From positions 186,001 through 250,000 of the forward strand of contig NZ_JACSOH010000002.1 in assembly GCF_014349235.1 (NCBI RefSeq): a DNA stretch of 64,000 nucleotides. Reading direction: 5' to 3'. This stretch comes from Cytophaga sp. FL35 (GTDB lineage: Bacteria > Bacteroidota > Bacteroidia > Flavobacteriales > Flavobacteriaceae). The notes beneath the pieces were generated by a model that saw only the letters and a program-made list of their open reading frames with translations, was not told the DNA's origin and ran no database searches. A program made the translations under genes and the position numbers. How positions within the stretch are numbered: position 1 is the stretch's first letter; each line of letters opens with the position of its first letter. Below, piece after piece: positions 37,330 to 46,695 of this stretch.

Positions 37330-40302
37330 TTAGAAGTTGACACTTAAACCTAGCTGATAGGTTCTTGGAATGGGAACCCCGGCAAAATCGAACCCTCTAA
37401 CTCCATTGCTTTGTCCCGCGGTATTAATTTCAGGATCCCATCCGCTATAATCGTCCCAAGAAATCAAGTTTCTACCAATAAGACTTATCTTAATATTATC
37501 TACGGATTCAAAAGGTTCTTGAAGATTATAGCTTAATGCCAATTCACGAAGCTTAACAAAGGACCCATCCTCAACAAATTCCTCAAAAATCCCTGCTTGG
37601 GCACCACCGTAACCTTTGGGCAAGTTTCCTTGTAATTCTTGGCCAACATTATACCCGCCTCCAAAAATTACGTTATCCATCAGCCTTCTGTTCCAGTTAA
37701 AAACATCAAAACCTTGAACAGCATCAAACTGAACGCGTAAGTCTACATTTTTATATGAAAACTCATTGATCAAAGAACCAAACCATTCTGGATTGGGATT
37801 TCCTATTACCTTAGAAGAAGAACCATCTTCTGTAGTTCCGGTGAAAGGATAACCATTTTCATCCAGAGCAATATTACCATCTGCGTCCCTTGCATAAAAT
37901 TGTCGGTAGAATACTCCCAAAGGCTCTCCTTCAATTACATAGTTGGTAGCGAAACTTCCAGCCAATGCAAATTGTCCGCCACCTGCTACACTAGTAACTT
38001 CATTCTCATTTTTGGAGTACGTAGCTGTAATGTCCCAAGTGAAGTCCTCTGACTTAACAGGAGCTCCTTTTAACAAAACTTCCAAACCGGTATTCTCCAA
38101 ATTACCTACGTTCTCAATCCTAGAAGAATAGCCGGTAGATGGGGACAACTCCCTTGGAAGCAATAAATCTGTAACTTCTTGCTTGTAATAAGTTAGCTCC
38201 ACACCCAACCTATTATTCAAGAAACCAGCATCAAAACCAAATTCTATTTCTTCCTGCCTCTCAGGAGCAATATCCAAATCACCTTGCTGCGTATTTGGGA
38301 TAAGCCCTGGAGAACCATTAATGGAAATAGGACTAAGTAGGGTAAATCTTTGAAATGCGGAGAGAGCCGTAAGGTTTCCTGCTTGTCCCCAAGAACCACG
38401 CAATTTAAAGGTACTAAAGGTATCACCAAATGTATTTTCCCAAAAATCCTCCTCAGATATAATGTAAGACAGACTTGCCTTGGCATATAATTGGGATCTT
38501 TCATCCTTACCAAAGGTAGAGGCCCCATCACTTCTTAACGCCCCATTTAGATATAATTTATCTTTATAACTAAAGGATTGTTGAACAAAGGCGCCCCAGT
38601 AGGATATTTGAGACCTACTTTCGCCCTGTTCTACAATACTACCGCTGGTTGCTGTTTCTACAATTGGAGGAAGACCAGTGGCATTAATACCTATCCTATC
38701 AAACTCTTCATATTGCCATGAACCTCCTAAGGTAGTTGTAGAGGAAATATCGTCATTAATAGCTGCCTTATAAGATAGATTTAAATCACTGTTGTATTGA
38801 AAGTTATTAATATCAGACCTACGTGCAAAACCGTCACCATTAGGAGAAGTATTATTGATAGGGATAAAAGCAGTGGCCGATTGGTTGAAAAAATCAAGAC
38901 CCAATGTATAATTGGCCGTAAGATTATCTGTAATCTGCGCATCCAAACCAACACTAGTTATTACACGATTTATTTTTTGTCCAAAATCAAATCTATCAAC
39001 GGCTTCAGCAGGATTGGTCCTGGGAACCAACAAAGAAGTTTGTGGATAAACCCCTGAAGCATTTGGTGCTGGATCAATAGAGTTATCACTGAAAACAAAA
39101 CCGGTAATAGCCCCATAAGCGGCATTTATACCTCCATTAGGCACTTCTTCACTCTTGCTTCGCACATAATTTAAACTTGCATTTATCCCTAACCAATCAA
39201 ATGCCTTTTGCGTTACATTGGCCTTAAAACCTATTCGCTGGAAATTGGTATTTTTTATAATACCTTCATTGTCCAAGTGAGAACCCGAAATAAAATAGGT
39301 TGTCTTTTCATTACCGCCACTAACCGATAAATAATTTTCTACTCCAAAACCTGATTCAAAAATTTCATCTTGCAAATCATACCTTTCTACAGGCACCGTT
39401 GCTAAATTGGCCCTATCAAAAGGGTCTTCCCAAGCCAATGGCACATCATTATAATCTATGGTCTTTCTTAGCTCATTGATTTTTGCGTTTGTAGAAAAAC
39501 TAAATCTAGGCTCACCAGATTTTCCTTTTTTGGTAAAAATCTGTACCACACCGTTACTGGCACGAGAACCGTAAATTGCAGCGGCAGCCGCACCTTTAAT
39601 TATTTCAATTCTCTCAACATCATTGGGATTTAAATCTGCCAAACGATTTTGTGTGTTTCCTCCGGTATCAATCAATTCCGCACTGGAGTTGCTTACAATT
39701 ATCCCATCTACAATATAAAGCGGGTCAGAGCTACCTAAAACCGTGCTAGGACCACGTAATCTAATACTGATTCCTCCAGCGGGATCACCAGAATTCTGTT
39801 GTACCAATGCCCCGGTTATTTTACCTGAAATCGCTTGGTCTACTGCAGTGGCACCGTTATTGACCAAATCTTCGGATTTTACAGAAGATATAGCATTACC
39901 CAAGGTTCTTTTGTTTACACCTACGGTACTACCGGTCACGACAACCTCATCTAAGCTCAATAGATCTTCGGATAATTGAGCGTTTGCTTCAATTTCTTGA
40001 GAAGCTTGTGCCGAGACTTTAATTCTTTTAGTAGAATACCCTAGGTAACTGGCCAATAAGGTATAATCACCAGGCTCAAGCGCAGCCTTGAATTCATAAT
40101 AACCGTCAAAATCGGTTACGCCTCCATAAGATGTGTTCTCCAAGAATACCGAAACTCCCGGTATAGGAAGTTCATCATTGGCATCTGTAATAGTCCCCTT
40201 AAAAGTATACTGCTCTTGCCCATAGCCAAAAGCCATACAAAGTAGCATCAACAATGCTACCCAAAAGGGTGATTTTCTTTTAATTAAACTTGTTTTTTTC
40301 AT
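37330..40302 (-). CDS. SusC/RagA-family TonB-dependent receptor (PUL3)
   Basis: 990 residues from ATG 40302, chosen because it immediately precedes the signal peptide (RKSPFWVALLMLLCMAFGYGQ); a longer frame begins 20 codons upstream. It has the carboxypeptidase-like domain (GTITDANDELPIPGVSVFLE), TonB box SLDEVVVTGSTVGVNKRTLG, plug (IRLRGPSTVLGSSDPLYIVDG, IEIIKGAAAAAIYGSRASNG) and barrel. It pairs with the downstream SusD and is divergent from a DeoR-type regulator; palindromes in the 229-bp gap may control it. Substrate unknown. Confidence 0.95.
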   Translation of the reverse strand: MKKTSLIKRKSPFWVALLMLLCMAFGYGQEQYTFKGTITDANDELPIPGVSVFLENTSYGGVTDFDGYYEFKAALEPGDYTLLASYLGYSTKRIKVSAQASQEIEANAQLSEDLLSLDEVVVTGSTVGVNKRTLGNAISSVKSEDLVNNGATAVDQAISGKITGALVQQNSGDPAGGISIRLRGPSTVLGSSDPLYIVDGIIVSNSSAELIDTGGNTQNRLADLNPNDVERIEIIKGAAAAAIYGSRASNGVVQIFTKKGKSGEPRFSFSTNAKINELRKTIDYNDVPLAWEDPFDRANLATVPVERYDLQDEIFESGFGVENYLSVSGGNEKTTYFISGSHLDNEGIIKNTNFQRIGFKANVTQKAFDWLGINASLNYVRSKSEEVPNGGINAAYGAITGFVFSDNSIDPAPNASGVYPQTSLLVPRTNPAEAVDRFDFGQKINRVITSVGLDAQITDNLTANYTLGLDFFNQSATAFIPINNTSPNGDGFARRSDINNFQYNSDLNLSYKAAINDDISSTTTLGGSWQYEEFDRIGINATGLPPIVETATSGSIVEQGESRSQISYWGAFVQQSFSYKDKLYLNGALRSDGASTFGKDERSQLYAKASLSYIISEEDFWENTFGDTFSTFKLRGSWGQAGNLTALSAFQRFTLLSPISINGSPGLIPNTQQGDLDIAPERQEEIEFGFDAGFLNNRLGVELTYYKQEVTDLLLPRELSPSTGYSSRIENVGNLENTGLEVLLKGAPVKSEDFTWDITATYSKNENEVTSVAGGGQFALAGSFATNYVIEGEPLGVFYRQFYARDADGNIALDENGYPFTGTTEDGSSSKVIGNPNPEWFGSLINEFSYKNVDLRVQFDAVQGFDVFNWNRRLMDNVIFGGGYNVGQELQGNLPKGYGGAQAGIFEEFVEDGSFVKLRELALSYNLQEPFESVDNIKISLIGRNLISWDDYSGWDPEINTAGQSNGVRGFDFAGVPIPRTYQLGLSVNF

Positions 40303-40400
40303 ACGTGTACTTGAGTTAGATTCTAAAAGAGTGAGTGAAACAGCAAGTTGTACTTCTGACAATTTTCCGCCTTCTGCGTAAAAATAGGGAAAAAATATCT

Positions 40401-40433
40401 TTTGCAGTATTTTGCAACCTTTTTTTGCAAAAA
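40401..40433. promoter_or_regulatory. Phased TTTGCA repeats and TTTTTGCAAAAA palindrome in the susC-deoR gap
   Basis: TTTGCA occurs at 40401-40406, 40411-40416 and 40424-40429; the first two are spaced exactly 10 bp. The third is inside a perfect 12-bp palindrome TTTTTGCAAAAA (40422-40433). They lie about 100 bp upstream of the PUL3 susC start on the opposite strand. Helical phasing suggests protein binding; which protein is unknown. Confidence 0.4.
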
Positions 40434-40435
40434 CT

Positions 40436-40467
40436 CGAAAATTGTATAATTTTCGTATTCACATACG
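40436..40467. promoter_or_regulatory. Overlapping palindromes, candidate DeoR-type operator
   Basis: CGAAAATT-GTAT-AATTTTCG (40436-40455) is a perfect 8-bp inverted repeat. It overlaps a second one, CGTAT-TCAC-ATACG (40454-40467). Both lie between PUL3 susC and the divergent DeoR-family gene, 65-96 bp upstream of the latter. Autoregulation and control of susC by this repressor is the simplest reading. Confidence 0.5.
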
Positions 40468-40531
40468 GAAAACCCTGCAGTAAAAGTTATATATTTCGCA
40501 TTGCAGGTAGAAAGTCAACCAAACCTAGACC

Positions 40532-41281
40532 ATGCTCAAACAAGAACGGCAACAAGTCATACTTAACGAAGTAGCTCTTCATAATAGAGTCTTATTAACC
40601 GATATAGCTGAAGTACTTAATGTTTCTGTAGATACGATAAGAAGGGATGTTATTCAATTGGATTCTGAAAGAAAGTTGAAAAAAGTTCACGGTGGAGCCA
40701 TCTCATTAGGTTACACCAACGAAGGTATACCGCAACAAAAGGTGTACGCCTTGGACAAAAAATCCAAAATTGCGGATAAAGCAGTGCAATTATTAAAAAG
40801 TGGAAACGTCATTATAGTGCATGGAGGAACTACCTGTTTAGAATTCGCAAAAAAAATACCTAGCAATTTAAGCCTTACCTGTTTTACCATGAGTTTACCA
40901 ATTGCTCTGGAATTAGCAAAAAAACCAAAGGTAGAAGTGATAATAATAGGTGGGACGCTATCCAAAGAATCTTTAATTGCCTCCGGTGCTAACGCCATAC
41001 ACAATCTCTCCAAAATCACAGTAGACTATAGTTTTCTTGGTACCGGATATGTAGATGCAAATTATGGACTCACGGAATTTGACTGGGAAAGTGTGCAAGT
41101 AAAGAAAGCTATTGTACAATCTTCCAAAAAGGCAGTACTACTTACCATCTCTGAGAAATTAAATTCGCAAAACAGATATAAAACTTGTGACCTGCAGGAA
41201 ATTTCCATAATGATTACCGAACTTTCTCCAAGTGACAGTAAACTGGAGGACTTTAGAGAAAAGAACATTACATTGTTATAA
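40532..41281 (+). CDS. DeoR/GlpR-family transcriptional regulator
   Basis: 249 residues, the family length. The N-terminal winged helix-turn-helix is textbook (RQQVILNEVALHNRVLLTDIA then VSVDTIRRDVIQLDSERKLKKVHGGA). The C-terminal sugar-phosphate-binding DeoR domain has the usual IIVHGGTTCLEFAKKI, VEVIIIGGTLSKES, DYSFLGTGYVD and VKKAIVQSSKKAVLL signatures. It would respond to a phosphorylated sugar and probably represses the divergent PUL3 susCD (inference from position). Confidence 0.92.
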   Translation: MLKQERQQVILNEVALHNRVLLTDIAEVLNVSVDTIRRDVIQLDSERKLKKVHGGAISLGYTNEGIPQQKVYALDKKSKIADKAVQLLKSGNVIIVHGGTTCLEFAKKIPSNLSLTCFTMSLPIALELAKKPKVEVIIIGGTLSKESLIASGANAIHNLSKITVDYSFLGTGYVDANYGLTEFDWESVQVKKAIVQSSKKAVLLTISEKLNSQNRYKTCDLQEISIMITELSPSDSKLEDFREKNITLL

Positions 41282-41338
41282 ATTTCAGACTTGTATTACC
41301 AGATACTTTTGGAACTGCTGTAACACTAAAATCATCGT

Positions 41339-41911
41339 ATGCACCCACCCTTTATCACAGATAAAACCTTTAAAGGAAAAGACTTCACGAAAGAAAAATT
41401 GGTAAAAGGGGAGTACGAGAACTGTGTTTTTGAAGGTTGTAATTTTGAAAAGGGATTTTTGGACAACCAAAATTTTATGGAATGTACTTTTAATGAATGT
41501 AACCTAAGCAATGCCAATATTACCAATACTACCTTTAAAGAGACTAATTTCGTTAATTGCAAAATGATCGGTGTGCATTTTGAAACAAGTAATACCTTTC
41601 TTATGGACTTCACATTTGAAGACTGCAACCTACACCTCTCATCCTTTTACAACCTCGAGTTACGAAAACAAGTATTTAACTCATGCCTTCTTACCCAAGT
41701 TGACTTCAGTCAAGCCAATTTAAAAGAAAGTGCTTTTAATAAATGTGATTTGAAAGGGGCCATTTTTGACCAAACCAATTTACAAGGTTCCCTTTTTACT
41801 ACAGCTTTTAACTTCCAAATTGACCCGGAAAAAAACAACATAACTAATGCTACTTTTTCTAAAGAGGGGCTTTTAGGCCTTCTTGCCAAATACAAAATCA
41901 AAATACACTAG
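41339..41911 (+). CDS. Pentapeptide-repeat protein
   Basis: 190 residues built of A(D/N)LxX-type pentapeptides over about 20-160 (CVFEGCNFEKG, CTFNECNLSNANI, NFVNCKMIGVHF, DFSQANLKESAFNKCDLKGAIFDQTNLQGS), which fold as a right-handed quadrilateral beta-helix. It is in the size range of the Qnr/McbG-type DNA-mimic proteins, and the C-terminal FNFQIDPEKNNITNATFSKEGLLGLL is a non-repeat cap. No signal peptide. Function in this organism is unknown; resistance should not be assumed from the fold alone. Confidence 0.85.
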   Translation: MHPPFITDKTFKGKDFTKEKLVKGEYENCVFEGCNFEKGFLDNQNFMECTFNECNLSNANITNTTFKETNFVNCKMIGVHFETSNTFLMDFTFEDCNLHLSSFYNLELRKQVFNSCLLTQVDFSQANLKESAFNKCDLKGAIFDQTNLQGSLFTTAFNFQIDPEKNNITNATFSKEGLLGLLAKYKIKIH

Positions 41912-41972
41912 CATTACTTTTAATCGGCTACATGTGCATCATAATTTGTATCTTGTGTGTAAAGATGCCTCT

Positions 41973-42464
41973 ATGCGGTCTATTATTGTTCCAATTCTTT
42001 TCTTTACGCTGCAAGTTTTTTCACAAAACACTATATCACACCCAATAAGTAGTACACCTCCAAAAGTCACTATTGAAGCCGTTTCCTTTATGCAAGGACA
42101 CTGGAGAGGTGAAGCATTTGGTGGAATTACGGAGGAAATATGGGCCCCGCCCCTTGGTGGCTCCATGATGTTTTGTTTTAAACTGGTGGTTAACGGCAAT
42201 GTAAGTTTTTATGAATTGGGTCACATTAGAGAATTGGACGGCTCCTTAATTTATGAGTTAAAACACTTTAATGCTGATATGACGGCATGGGAGGAAAAAG
42301 AGGAGGTTCAACAATTCAAGCTTGTAAAGGTTGAGAAAGACAAAGTCTTTTTTGAGGGTTTCACTTTTGAACGTGTTGGTGAAAATGAGGTTGTAATTTA
42401 TGCGCTTATTGATGGTGAGAAGGATAAGCCCAAGGAGGTGACTTTTAATTTTAAACGTTTGTAG
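41973..42464 (+). CDS. DUF6265-like secreted protein
   Basis: 163 residues from ATG 41973, which begins a signal peptide (MRSIIVPILFFTLQVFSQ). The open frame continues upstream to 41883, but that extension overlaps the pentapeptide gene and is not signal-like. The mature domain (FMQGHWRGEAFGGITEEIWAPPLGGSMMFCFK, then IYELKHFN) matches the DUF6265 pattern, a lipocalin-like beta-barrel of unknown function. Confidence 0.75.
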   Translation: MRSIIVPILFFTLQVFSQNTISHPISSTPPKVTIEAVSFMQGHWRGEAFGGITEEIWAPPLGGSMMFCFKLVVNGNVSFYELGHIRELDGSLIYELKHFNADMTAWEEKEEVQQFKLVKVEKDKVFFEGFTFERVGENEVVIYALIDGEKDKPKEVTFNFKRL

Positions 42465-42465
42465 G

Positions 42466-42816
42466 TTGAAGAAAAAGTGCGAAGAATGCGGAAGGGAACT
42501 AATGGGAAGAACAGACAAGAAGTTTTGTTCAGATTATTGTCGCAATGCCTATCATAACAAACTTAATAAGGACAGTAACAATCTCATTAGAAACGTTAAT
42601 AACCGACTTCGAAAAAATTATCGGATTTTAGACAGTTTTACCCTAAAAGAGGGGAAAACCACGACGCCCAAATCAAAGCTAATTGACAAAGGTTTTGACT
42701 TTGAACACTTTACCAACCTCTACACAACCAAAAAAGGTACTGTTTACTATTTTGTCTATGACCTGGGCTATCTTCCACTAGACAACGATTTCTATATGAT
42801 TGTAAGGAGGGAATAA
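42466..42816 (+). CDS. Small Zn-ribbon (DUF2116-like) protein
   Basis: 116 residues starting at TTG one base after the preceding stop. The N-terminal Cys cluster CEECGRELMGRTDKKFCSDYC has four zinc-binding Cys, followed by RNAYHNKLN, the hallmark of this small zinc-ribbon family. The C-terminal half (FDFEHFTNLYTTKKGTVYYFVYDLGY) is conserved-looking but unassigned. No ATG is available upstream of the Cys cluster, which supports the TTG start. A terminator follows. Confidence 0.75.
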   Translation: MKKKCEECGRELMGRTDKKFCSDYCRNAYHNKLNKDSNNLIRNVNNRLRKNYRILDSFTLKEGKTTTPKSKLIDKGFDFEHFTNLYTTKKGTVYYFVYDLGYLPLDNDFYMIVRRE

Positions 42817-42819
42817 AAA

Positions 42820-42846
42820 AAGGCGCTCATGGCGCCTTCATTATTT
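42820..42846. terminator. Bidirectional terminator
   Basis: Stem AAGGCGC / GCGCCTT with loop TCATG (42820-42838), preceded by an A-run (42815-42821) and followed by TTATTTTTT-like sequence. It serves the convergent Zn-ribbon (+) and CBS-domain (-) genes. Confidence 0.8.
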
Positions 42847-42857
42847 TTTACAGAGCG

Positions 42858-43328
42858 TTATTTCCAATTCTGCCCATTTAATTTCAAGGCAGCAACTACA
42901 ATGTCCTTCCTGCTTATTTGACCAACGAGAAGGCCGTCTCTCATTACCGGAAGCCTACGCCTATTGTGCCTATCAAAAATGCCGGCAGCATCAAAAATGG
43001 ATATATCATGAGGAATAGTCTCCACCTCTTTGGTCATAAACTTTTCCACGCTCTTATCCAATATAGGCTGATTAAAATACCTACTTTCGGAAATTTGCTT
43101 CATACAATCCGCCTCTGAAATAATTCCCACTAAAAACCCATTATCATCTAATACGGGCCCTCCGGAAATATTATGTTTGGTAAATTGTTCCATTACCTCC
43201 AAAATGGATTGATCGGTGGTGAAGGTAACCAGATTTTGGGTCATGTAATCAGATACCAATATGGGGGCATCATACTCTTTTTTTGAAACTGTCTTGGCCC
43301 TAGGGCCCATGAAACTCTTTATTCCCAT
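42858..43328 (-). CDS. CBS-pair domain protein
   Basis: 156 residues, consisting almost only of two CBS motifs (about 25-80 and 95-150: VSDYMTQNLVTFTTDQSILEVMEQF, GGPVLDDNGFLVGIISEADCM; KFMTKEVETIPHDISIFDAAGIF, RRLPVMRDGLLVGQISRKDI). CBS pairs bind adenine nucleotides and usually regulate another protein; the partner is unknown. Cytosolic and monocistronic. Confidence 0.9.
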   Translation of the reverse strand: MGIKSFMGPRAKTVSKKEYDAPILVSDYMTQNLVTFTTDQSILEVMEQFTKHNISGGPVLDDNGFLVGIISEADCMKQISESRYFNQPILDKSVEKFMTKEVETIPHDISIFDAAGIFDRHNRRRLPVMRDGLLVGQISRKDIVVAALKLNGQNWK

Positions 43329-43510
43329 AACGATTTGGTTTTATTTCTGCACAATTGGCAGATGGTTAATTACTAAATATAGGTAAAATTTAAATACATT
43401 CACCTATATTTCAGCTAATTAATTACCAAATATGCAATAAAACACAAACAATCATAACACTCTTCAAAATTCTAAAGGCGTTTAAATCCATCTGTTATTT
43501 CACATTTTAG

Positions 43511-43518
43511 TACCTTTA
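43511..43518 (+). promoter_or_regulatory. -7-like promoter element for the M28 peptidase gene
   Basis: TACCTTTA differs from TAnnTTTG only in the last base and lies 17 bp upstream of the ATG at 43535. This would give a very short leader. Confidence 0.35.
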
Positions 43519-43534
43519 AATCAGCTTATGACTT

Positions 43535-45817
43535 ATGGATAGATTTCCTTCATATTTGGTTCTAATTTACCTGACCGCCGCTATTTTTGTTGGATTCTAT
43601 GTCTCCACTCCGTCACCCAATCCGGAAGACAAAACATCCGAAAACGAGTTCTCATTAGAAAATACCCTGGAACACGTAAGGCAGATGTCCAAAAATCCTC
43701 ATGCTACGGGATTTCCCGCCCATCAAGAAGTACAAAAATATCTCGTTGAAGAATTAAGAACCTTAGGGCTTTCTCCTGAAATTCAAAGTGGTTATTCCTT
43801 GGGAAAGGGCCGTAACCTTACCAAGGCAACGAACATATTGGCCAAAATTAAAGGCAGGGAACAAGGCAAAGCTCTTTTGTTGCTTTCCCATTATGACAGC
43901 AACCCCCACTCCTCCCTGGGAGCCAGTGATGCAGCAAGTGGAGTAGCCACTATATTGGAAGGAATTAGAGCTTTTTTGTCAAATAATACAACACCTAAGA
44001 ACGATATCATTGTTCTCTTTACGGATGCCGAAGAATTAGGATTAAACGGAGCCTCTCTCTTTGTGGATGAACATCCTTGGGCAAAACAAATTGGTATAAT
44101 ATTAAATTTTGAAGCTCGTGGCAGTGGTGGGCCAAGTTATGGATTTATAGAAACGAACCGAGGCAATAAAAACCTACTACAGGAATTCATTAAAGCAAAC
44201 CCCAAGTATCCTGTTGCCAATTCTTTATACTATAGCATTTACAAAATGCTCCCGAATGATACAGATTTAACCGTATTTAGGGAAAATAGGGATATTGACG
44301 GATTTAATTTTGCCTTCATAGATGACCATTTTGATTACCATACGGCACAAGACTCTTATGAAAGGCTAGACCATAAAAGTTTGGCCCATCAAGGGAGCTA
44401 TTTAATGCCTTTGCTAGCACATTTTAGCGAAGCGGATATCACGCAACTCAAAAGTCTCACTGATTATGTCTATTTTAACTTTCCTTTCTTTGAAGTTGTC
44501 TCTTATCCCTTCGATTGGATTTGGCCCATGCTTCTTATTGCGTTGGTTTTTTACGTTCTAATATTGGCCAGAGGCATTAAAAAAGGGACAATTTCACTCA
44601 AAGGCGTCCTTCAAGGTTTTTTACCATTGTTCATTGTACTCATAATTAATGGGTCCGTTGCATATGCCGTCTGGCCATTATTAAAGACTATTTATCCTAG
44701 TTACGAAAATATACTGCACGGCTTCACCTATAATGGACATACCTATATTTGGAGTGTAGTGTTTTTTGCTTTATCTACATGCATTTTTACTTATAGCCGC
44801 TTTAAAAAAGTACCCCTAGCAAATTTACTTGTTGCCCCTCTATTTTTGTGGATACTTATCTGCGCAGCTATCGCAAACTACTTACCAGGCGCCAGCTTTT
44901 TTATAATTCCCCTTTACGCACTTATGGCTATGTGGTTTGTATGCTTAAACCAAAAAGAGCCAAGTATTTGGCCCTTACTTCTTTTGGCTTTGCCCGCAAT
45001 TTGGCTGTATTCGCCATTTATCAGCGGGTTCGCCATAGGATTAGGCCTTAAGATGTTAGTGGCTTCGTCCCTATTACTATCACTCACATTTGTACTTATT
45101 CTACCGATATTCTCCAGAATAGGATTCCCCAGGTCATGGGCACAGGTGTTTTTTGTTTTTTCTATTGCCGGTATGGTATACGCCCACATTCAAACCGAAT
45201 ATACAACTGAAAACAGATTTCCAAACAGTTTGGTTTTTATTCAGGATGATAATGCCAATAAATCGTACTGGGCCAGTTATGATGCTGTTTTAAGTGGTTG
45301 GAACGAAAGTTATTTTACAGGAAAGGAACTTGCAACTTCTCCGATCAAGGATACCATAATTAGCAAATACAATACTCACTTCAGGCATAACGCTAATGCG
45401 ATGTCTATTTCGTTAAAGTCCCCTTCCATTGAGTCTTCCCTAGATTCTATAATAAATGGAAATAGACATCTTACCCTTTGCGTTACTCCCAACCGCCCTA
45501 TAAACAGAATTGAGGTGTATACCAATAACATCCCTTTAACGAAGGCGAAAATTAATGGTCTATCTATTTCACATTATGACTTGTTAGAAAGGACTTCTGG
45601 TAAATTGTTTACCCATTTTTATTCACCAGGTGATTATACTGAAATAGAACTGGTTTATCCCGAAAACGAAAAACTCCAGCTTACCATACTAGAGGCAAGC
45701 AATGATCTTTTGGAAAACCCGAAATTAAATATTAAAAAAAGATCTGAAAATAACATGCCCATGCCTTTTGTATTAAATGATGCTGTAATAACCTTAAAAA
45801 CATTTCTCTATGAATAA
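43535..45817 (+). CDS. M28-family metallopeptidase with multi-pass membrane domain
   Basis: 760 residues. One N-terminal helix (YLVLIYLTAAIFVGFYV) precedes the M28 domain (about 40-310), which carries the dizinc ligands His119 (LLSHYDS), Asp132 (GASDAASG), Glu166/Glu167 (TDAEELGL), Glu193 (NFEARG) and His269 (DYHTAQDSYERLDH). About eight further membrane helices fill 325-565, and a soluble region of about 190 residues ends the protein. By family it is an aminopeptidase facing the periplasm, similar in plan to the Fxna/ERMP1 group. It overlaps the next gene by 8 bp. Confidence 0.88.
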   Translation: MDRFPSYLVLIYLTAAIFVGFYVSTPSPNPEDKTSENEFSLENTLEHVRQMSKNPHATGFPAHQEVQKYLVEELRTLGLSPEIQSGYSLGKGRNLTKATNILAKIKGREQGKALLLLSHYDSNPHSSLGASDAASGVATILEGIRAFLSNNTTPKNDIIVLFTDAEELGLNGASLFVDEHPWAKQIGIILNFEARGSGGPSYGFIETNRGNKNLLQEFIKANPKYPVANSLYYSIYKMLPNDTDLTVFRENRDIDGFNFAFIDDHFDYHTAQDSYERLDHKSLAHQGSYLMPLLAHFSEADITQLKSLTDYVYFNFPFFEVVSYPFDWIWPMLLIALVFYVLILARGIKKGTISLKGVLQGFLPLFIVLIINGSVAYAVWPLLKTIYPSYENILHGFTYNGHTYIWSVVFFALSTCIFTYSRFKKVPLANLLVAPLFLWILICAAIANYLPGASFFIIPLYALMAMWFVCLNQKEPSIWPLLLLALPAIWLYSPFISGFAIGLGLKMLVASSLLLSLTFVLILPIFSRIGFPRSWAQVFFVFSIAGMVYAHIQTEYTTENRFPNSLVFIQDDNANKSYWASYDAVLSGWNESYFTGKELATSPIKDTIISKYNTHFRHNANAMSISLKSPSIESSLDSIINGNRHLTLCVTPNRPINRIEVYTNNIPLTKAKINGLSISHYDLLERTSGKLFTHFYSPGDYTEIELVYPENEKLQLTILEASNDLLENPKLNIKKRSENNMPMPFVLNDAVITLKTFLYE

Positions 45818-46610
45818 AATCGCTGTAATGGGTTGTGGCTGGTTGGGTCTTCCTCTTGCAAAAGCCTTACTTGCAAAAAATTTCTCGGTAAAGGGTAGTA
45901 CTACCTCTAATGAAAAGCTTTTGAAATTGAAAGAACTTGGAATTGAACCGGCTTTATTGATTTTAAGCGAAACGGAAATTAAAGGTAACATCCATGATTT
46001 TTTGACCGATGTAGACATTTTGATTATTAATATACCACCGAGGTTACGAAGTGGTAACGGCGAAAATTATGTAAAAAAGATGCAGCTCGTTTACGAAGCC
46101 ATACTCAAATCGTCAGTAAAGAAAATAGTGTTTGTTAGTAGCACATCTGTATATGGGGATGTACAAGGTGAAGTGGACGAATACACCCCTCCCAACCCCA
46201 CTACTGAATCGGGAAAACAATTAACAGAAGTAGAAAAAATTTTTAAAGAAGCCAAAAATTTTGAAACCACTTTAGTTAGATTTGGCGGACTTATTGGTCC
46301 TAACAGACATCCGGTAACCATGCTTTCCGGTAGAAAGAATTTGAAAAACGGCCACCACCCTATCAACCTCATACATTTAAACGATTGTATTAAAATTATA
46401 GAGGAAATAATTCTCAATAATTGGTGGAACGAAACCTTCAACGGCGTTTATCCATATCATCCTGCAAAAAGTATATACTATAATGCCGAAGCTAAGAAAA
46501 GGTCTATACAACCATTTGATTATGAGAAAAATAATGCCAAATCAGGTAAAACCGTTCGTTCTAAGAATCTTATTTCTGTTAAAGGTTTTAAATTTACTAC
46601 AACGTTATAG
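45810..46610 (+). CDS. NAD(P)-binding sugar-epimerase-like SDR protein
   Basis: 266 residues. The Rossmann start MNKIAVMGCGWLGLPLAKALL has a modified glycine motif (GCGWLG). FVSSTSVYGDVQGEVDE is an extended-SDR-like active-site strand, but the usual YxxxK is weak (the later TESGKQLTEVEK has no Tyr). This matches the YeeZ-like branch of NAD-dependent epimerases of unknown substrate. Translation is probably coupled to the upstream peptidase gene. Confidence 0.8.
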   Translation: MNKIAVMGCGWLGLPLAKALLAKNFSVKGSTTSNEKLLKLKELGIEPALLILSETEIKGNIHDFLTDVDILIINIPPRLRSGNGENYVKKMQLVYEAILKSSVKKIVFVSSTSVYGDVQGEVDEYTPPNPTTESGKQLTEVEKIFKEAKNFETTLVRFGGLIGPNRHPVTMLSGRKNLKNGHHPINLIHLNDCIKIIEEIILNNWWNETFNGVYPYHPAKSIYYNAEAKKRSIQPFDYEKNNAKSGKTVRSKNLISVKGFKFTTTL

Positions 46611-46695
46611 TTAGATTTCACAACACATTTTAGACACTTCACAACAAAACGATTCAAAACTTGTTAAATCAAGATTCCATTCATCTTTTAAGGGT

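Noticed and set aside
42432-42441. Strong Shine-Dalgarno-like AAGGAGGTGA
   Set aside because: It lies inside the DUF6265-like coding region, 24 bp from the TTG start, too far to act, and this phylum hardly uses such sites.
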